From an uncultured Eubacteriales bacterium (lineage in GTDB: Bacteria; Bacillota; Clostridia; Oscillospirales; Acutalibacteraceae), in NCBI GenBank assembly GCA_900313125.1, contig OMPZ01000122.1, positions 1 through 7,638 on the forward strand: DNA of 7,638 nt. Reading direction: 5' to 3'. Below, piece by piece: positions 5,449 to 7,638 of this stretch. Made by a program: the position numbers and the translations under genes. Within the stretch, counting starts at the first letter, position 1. Each line of letters begins with the position of its first letter. The notes beneath the pieces were generated by a model. The model was not told the origin of the DNA. It ran no database searches and saw nothing but the letters and a program-made list of their open reading frames with translations.

Positions 5449-7212
5449 ATGGATGTTTTTTCGATATTTACCTTGTGCGGAGGTCTTGCATTCTTCCTGT
5501 TCGGTATGAACACGCTTTCAAGCGGACTTGAAAAAATGGCCGGAGGCAAGCTTGAAGCTCTGCTCAAAAAGGCTACGTCGAATTCTTTTCTCGGGCTTCT
5601 GCTCGGTACGGCGATCACGGTAGCTATCCAGTCGTCGTCGGCAGTAACGGTAATGCTTGTCGGACTTGTCAACTCCGGTCTTATCGACCTGAGCAGGACC
5701 GTCACCGTTATCATGGGTTCGAACATCGGTAAGACCGTTATGGCGTGGATCACCAGCCTTTCGGGCATTCAGAGCGACAACTTCTTTTTGCGGCTCTGTA
5801 AGCCGGAATCGTTCTCTCCGCTGCTTGCGCTGATCGGCATTATTCTTATAATGATGGCGAAATCGGACAAGAAAAAGAGCGTCGGTACCATTCTCATCGG
5901 TTTCTCGATCCTCATGTACGGAATGATGCTGATGTCCGATTCTATGGCGCCTCTTGCCGAGAACGATAAATTCAAGCAGCTCCTGACAATGTTCTCAAAT
6001 CCCGTGCTCGGTGTAATAGTCGGCGCGATATTCACGGCGATCATTCAAAGCTCGGCGGCGTCTGTCGGTATTCTGCAGGCAATCGCGATGAGCGGCAATG
6101 TCACATACGGCATGGCTATCCCGATCATCATGGGTCAGAACATCGGTACCTGCATCACCGCGGTACTCTCCTGCTTTGGCGTAAACAAAGACGCAAAGCG
6201 AGTTTCCGTGATCCATATCAGCTTTAACCTTATCGGTACGGTGTTTTATCTGACGCTGTACGTTATCATCGACGCCGTTATCGGTATTTCGTTTACGAAC
6301 AACGCTATCGACGCTTTCGGCATCGCGATCGTACACAGCATATTCAACATCGCGACGCTCCTGCTGCTCTACCCCTTCAAAAAGCAGCTCGAAAAGCTCG
6401 CGTACATCGTCATCAAGGACAACCCGGACGATCAGGCTGCCCAGGAGGTCTACAGCTTCATCGACGTTCGTCTCCTTTCCACTCCGTCTGTCGCTATCAG
6501 AGAGTGCAACGCGAAGTGTAAGAAAATGGCGAACCTCGCGAAGGACACGACGATAAACTCTATGGCGCTTGTGAAGGCTTACGACGAAAAGAGCGCGAAG
6601 AAAATCGTCGAAAACGAAGATCTTCTCGATCTTTACGAGGACAAGCTCGGAACATACCTTGTTCAGCTTTCGGGTAAAAATATTTCCGAGCCGGACAACG
6701 CCAGCGTTTCGCGCCAGCTCCACACTATCGGCGATTTCGAGAGGATCGGCGACCACGCCATGAACATTCTCGAAGCTGCCGAGGAGATACATGAGAAAAA
6801 GCTCCACTTCTCCGAAAAAGCCCGCAAGGAACTTGACGTTCTGTTCAATGCGCTTACGGAGATCCTCAACACGACGATGGACGCCTACTGCGAGAACAGC
6901 GTTATGAAGGCAAAGCAGGTCGAGCCGCTCGAAGAGGTCATCGACTACATTATTCTCGAGATCAAAACGCGCCACATTCAGCGTCTGAAGCAGGGCGAAT
7001 GTTCGATCGAGCTTGGATTTGTCCTCTCCGATCTTCTCACCGACTGTGAGAGAATTTCCGACCACTGCTCAAACGTAGCTATCGCGATAATCGAGACAAG
7101 TCAGCTCACCTATGACGCGCACGAATACCTCAACGTTGTAAAGCGCGCCGGCAACAAGGAATTTGAGGACGAATACGAAAGCTACAAGCAGAAATATTCG
7201 ATCGAGACCTGA
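5449..7212 (+). CDS. Na+/phosphate cotransporter (NptA/PNaS family) with C-terminal PhoU-like domain
   Basis: A 587-residue membrane protein predicted to import inorganic phosphate with sodium. The N-terminal half contains the two inverted Na_Pi_cotrans repeats: AIQSSSAVTV (QSSS at 61-64) followed by GSNIGKT (90-96), and IIQSSAASVG (QSS at 200-202) followed by GQNIGT (229-234). These QSS loops are the hallmark of the SLC34/PNaS family. Membrane helices run to about residue 320. The rest, roughly 340-575, is a cytoplasmic helical PhoU-like domain with two copies of the metal-binding pattern, DFERIGDH (429-436) and DCERISDH (532-539). This arrangement is common in bacterial members. The ATG at 5449 was chosen because MDVFSIFTLCGGLAFFLFGM fits family starts, AGGGTG lies 7 bases upstream, and longer in-frame starts lie upstream of or at the predicted transcription start. 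Transcribed divergently from the VanY-like gene and ended by its own terminator, so monocistronic. Sodium dependence is from family knowledge. Confidence 0.95.
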   Translation: MDVFSIFTLCGGLAFFLFGMNTLSSGLEKMAGGKLEALLKKATSNSFLGLLLGTAITVAIQSSSAVTVMLVGLVNSGLIDLSRTVTVIMGSNIGKTVMAWITSLSGIQSDNFFLRLCKPESFSPLLALIGIILIMMAKSDKKKSVGTILIGFSILMYGMMLMSDSMAPLAENDKFKQLLTMFSNPVLGVIVGAIFTAIIQSSAASVGILQAIAMSGNVTYGMAIPIIMGQNIGTCITAVLSCFGVNKDAKRVSVIHISFNLIGTVFYLTLYVIIDAVIGISFTNNAIDAFGIAIVHSIFNIATLLLLYPFKKQLEKLAYIVIKDNPDDQAAQEVYSFIDVRLLSTPSVAIRECNAKCKKMANLAKDTTINSMALVKAYDEKSAKKIVENEDLLDLYEDKLGTYLVQLSGKNISEPDNASVSRQLHTIGDFERIGDHAMNILEAAEEIHEKKLHFSEKARKELDVLFNALTEILNTTMDAYCENSVMKAKQVEPLEEVIDYIILEIKTRHIQRLKQGECSIELGFVLSDLLTDCERISDHCSNVAIAIIETSQLTYDAHEYLNVVKRAGNKEFEDEYESYKQKYSIET

Positions 7213-7233
7213 TAAAATAGTTCCGGAAACAGC

Positions 7234-7263
7234 AAACGGGCGTTCAGCAAAACGCCCGTTTTT
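7234..7263 (+). terminator. Intrinsic terminator of the phosphate transporter gene
   Basis: AAACGGGCGTT (7234-7244) pairs perfectly with AACGCCCGTTT (7251-7261) around a six-base loop and runs into TTTTT then CTTTT. It starts about 20 bases past the transporter stop. Its minus-strand T-run is poor, so it serves mainly the plus strand. Confidence 0.92.
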
Positions 7264-7281
7264 CTTTTGAAATCTTTACAC

Positions 7282-7311
7282 AAAAAAACGTCCGACTTAT
7301 GCCGGACGTTT
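7282..7311 (-). terminator. Intrinsic terminator of the small minus-strand gene
   Basis: CGTCCG-centred arms, AAACGTCCG (7286-7294) and CGGACGTTT (7303-7311), form a 9-base stem with an 8-base loop. On the minus strand the hairpin is followed by seven T (7288-7282), ideal for the gene that ends at 7318. On the plus strand it also has a shorter T-rich tail (TTTCTTTT), so it may act both ways as a backstop for the transporter gene. Confidence 0.9.
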
Positions 7312-7317
7312 CTTTTA

Positions 7318-7608
7318 TCATTCATTGCCTCTGAGGTAGCGTTTGAGCCACGCCTCGGCTATGTCGATCGAAACGAACAGACCCTTTTTCGTGCCCGTTT
7401 TAACGATCCTCTTTCTCTTGCTGACGTTCGGGTCGGTCGAGATGACCTGTATCTGAACGTCCTCGGGAAGCTCAAGATCCTGATACGGCTTTTTCGATTC
7501 GACCGTCAGGCACACTATGTACTTGTCGGCAGGGTCGCCGTAGTAGATCTTATCGCCGCATCTTACGAGCGGCTTATTCTTGTAAATGAGACCTTTTGTC
7601 TGAGGCAT
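7318..7608 (-). CDS. Small conserved-looking protein of unknown function, 96 residues
   Basis: I do not recognise the family. The sequence alternates short hydrophobic strands with charged turns: KGLIYKNKPLVRCGDKIYYG at the start, a YIVCLTVES strand, an LPEDVQIQVIS strand, a basic stretch SKRKRIVKTG (about residues 63-72), and a final amphipathic helix AEAWLKRYL. This suggests a small mostly beta cytoplasmic protein; there is no signal peptide, membrane segment or zinc-ribbon cysteine pattern (only two lone Cys). Two ATG codons are adjacent at 7611 and 7608; GGAGG lies 4 bases before the first and 7 before the second, so 7608 is preferred, and 7611 would add one Met. A strong terminator follows immediately. 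The good ribosome site, clean terminator and neutral composition argue for a real gene. No promoter is visible because the window ends 27 bases upstream. Confidence 0.75.
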   Translation of the reverse strand: MPQTKGLIYKNKPLVRCGDKIYYGDPADKYIVCLTVESKKPYQDLELPEDVQIQVISTDPNVSKRKRIVKTGTKKGLFVSIDIAEAWLKRYLRGNE

Positions 7609-7638
7609 CATTGTTCCTCCTTTTCAAAGCTGCGGCGG

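Noticed and set aside
5995..7065. Minus-strand open frame (356 codons) opposite the phosphate transporter
   Set aside because: Shadow of the transporter's PhoU-like half; charged, repetitive composition without recognisable motifs or a ribosome site.
7624..7638. C-terminal codons and stop of a possible upstream minus-strand gene (PPQL, stop at 7624-7626)
   Set aside because: Only five codons are visible, too few to support a coding call; it would be compatible with an operon with the small gene.

Overview
The window looks like chromosomal DNA of a Gram-positive anaerobe of class Clostridia, probably an Oscillospirales/Ruminococcus-like lineage. That placement is inferred from the gene families, strong Shine-Dalgarno (SD) sites, sigma-A-type promoters and moderate GC; no marker gene fixes it. 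Genes are closely packed. No tRNA, rRNA, CRISPR array, insertion sequence or phage gene was seen.

Layout from left to right. (1) 1-1172, minus strand: N-terminal 390 codons of an RND-type (AcrB/HAE-like) efflux permease, cut by the window edge, with a long coiled-coil insertion in its extracytoplasmic part. (2) 1173-1443: intergenic, holding a weak promoter for the permease and a two-part hairpin downstream of uvrC. (3) 1444-4252, minus strand: rpmE (ribosomal protein bL31), then a terminator, a YigZ/IMPACT-family gene, and uvrC (excision nuclease). (4) 4350-5156, minus strand: a membrane-anchored protein with the VanY/M15B D,D-carboxypeptidase fold signature but with the zinc ligands and catalytic acid replaced, so probably a pseudoenzyme. 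(5) 5157-5448: divergent control region with two good sigma-A promoters and dyad-symmetric elements. (6) 5449-7212, plus strand: Na+/phosphate cotransporter with a C-terminal PhoU-like domain. (7) Two back-to-back hairpin terminators separate it from a convergent small gene of unknown function (7318-7608, minus).

Functionally this is mostly housekeeping: nucleotide excision repair (UvrC), translation (bL31), phosphate transport, cell-envelope functions (RND pump, VanY-like protein) and two poorly understood proteins (YigZ and the 96-residue protein). I see no evidence of a dedicated multi-gene novel system. The points most worth a second look are the apparently dead VanY-like protein, the coiled-coil insertion in the RND permease, and the compact control DNA in front of the VanY-like, phosphate-transporter and yigZ-uvrC units.
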